Origin: Pseudolachnospira sp964507035
GTDB taxonomy: Bacteria; Bacillota; Clostridia; Lachnospirales; Lachnospiraceae
Direction: 5' to 3'
Length of the DNA: 7,180 nucleotides
Assembly: GCA_964507035.1 (NCBI GenBank)
Contig: CAZDOQ010000080.1
Location: forward strand, 1-7,180
This document shows, piece by piece, positions 7,047 through 7,180 of this stretch (position 1 is its first letter; the number at the start of each line of letters is the position of its first letter). A program made the position numbers and the translations under genes. The notes below the pieces were generated by a model. The model was given only the letters and a program-made list of their open reading frames with translations. It had not been told where the DNA came from and searched no databases.

Positions 7047-7180
7047 GGGGTTGTACTGGTTTCGACGGGGGTCTAGAAACTCGGATAGCCATCCGCGGAC
7101 CGTGACCGCGTATCAAAACGGAAAACCTAAATATAAACGCAGACGAAGAGTTAGCGTACGCAGCGTAAGCTGCTGTCGGC
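7047..7180 (+). ncRNA. ssrA: tmRNA (transfer-messenger RNA), 5' part, cut by window edge
   Basis: tmRNA rescues ribosomes stalled on broken mRNAs, together with SmpB, by acting first as an alanyl-tRNA and then as a short message that adds a degradation tag. The 5' end, GGGG followed by TTGTACTGGTTTCGACGGGG, is the conserved acceptor and D-loop half of the tRNA-like domain. A PK1-type pseudoknot is visible: CGCGG (7094-7098) pairs with CCGCG (7106-7110), and the loop CCGT (7100-7103) pairs with ACGG (7118-7121). The tag frame follows at 7139-7168. The later pseudoknots and the 3' tRNA half with the TpsiC arm lie beyond the window. No permuted two-piece organisation is suggested, because the usual one-piece 5' end is present. 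Confidence 0.97.
7139..7168 (+). other. tmRNA proteolysis-tag reading frame (ADEELAYAA, stop TAA)
   Basis: Reading from GCA at 7139 gives A-D-E-E-L-A-Y-A-A and then TAA (7166-7168). The resume codon could instead be AAC at 7136, adding an N-terminal Asn. The acidic start and small hydrophobic end (AYAA in place of the commoner ALAA) fit tags recognised by ClpXP-type proteases. The frame begins 17 nt after the second strand of the pseudoknot. Confidence 0.85.

Overview
The window looks like chromosomal DNA from a GC-rich member of the Clostridia, most likely Oscillospiraceae or a relative. This rests on strong Shine-Dalgarno sites (AAGGAG, AAAGGAG), GC-rich codon choice, a consensus sigma-A promoter, and a family of proteins I associate with gut Clostridia. 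The genus is an inference; no 16S or other taxonomic marker is present. Nothing looks mobile: I see no transposase, integrase, phage gene, CRISPR array or long repeat.

Layout: positions 1-131 hold a probable extended -10 promoter (9-17) and a leader rich in inverted repeats. Three genes follow on the + strand, packed as one operon. The first (132-4952) encodes a 1606-residue protein with an HD phosphohydrolase-like domain, a long alpha-helical repeat region, a NadD-like nucleotidylyltransferase domain, a possible GNAT-like domain and a phosphoribosyltransferase-like C-terminus. The second (4949-5920) encodes a lactate/malate dehydrogenase-fold protein with altered catalytic residues. The third (5917-6981) encodes a flavodoxin-fold, FMN-reductase-like protein with four clustered cysteines and an extra N-terminal domain. 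Both gene junctions are 4-base ATGA overlaps, so the three proteins are probably made by coupled translation.

Immediately downstream, a consensus promoter (TTGACA, 17 bases, TATAAT), whose -35 box contains the stop codon of the third gene, drives ssrA (tmRNA). The window cuts ssrA off after its tag reading frame, which ends ADEELAYAA.

How the genes may work together is not established. The shared theme is nucleotide and redox cofactors: HD hydrolase, nucleotidylyltransferase and PRTase-like domains in one chain, then an NAD-type Rossmann protein and a flavin-type protein. Several active sites depart from consensus (SxSH for HxGH, a missing dehydrogenase Asp, a changed PRPP loop). The set may therefore be a cofactor-sensing, repair or modification system rather than ordinary metabolic enzymes. 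This three-gene unit is the best candidate in the window for an undescribed system.
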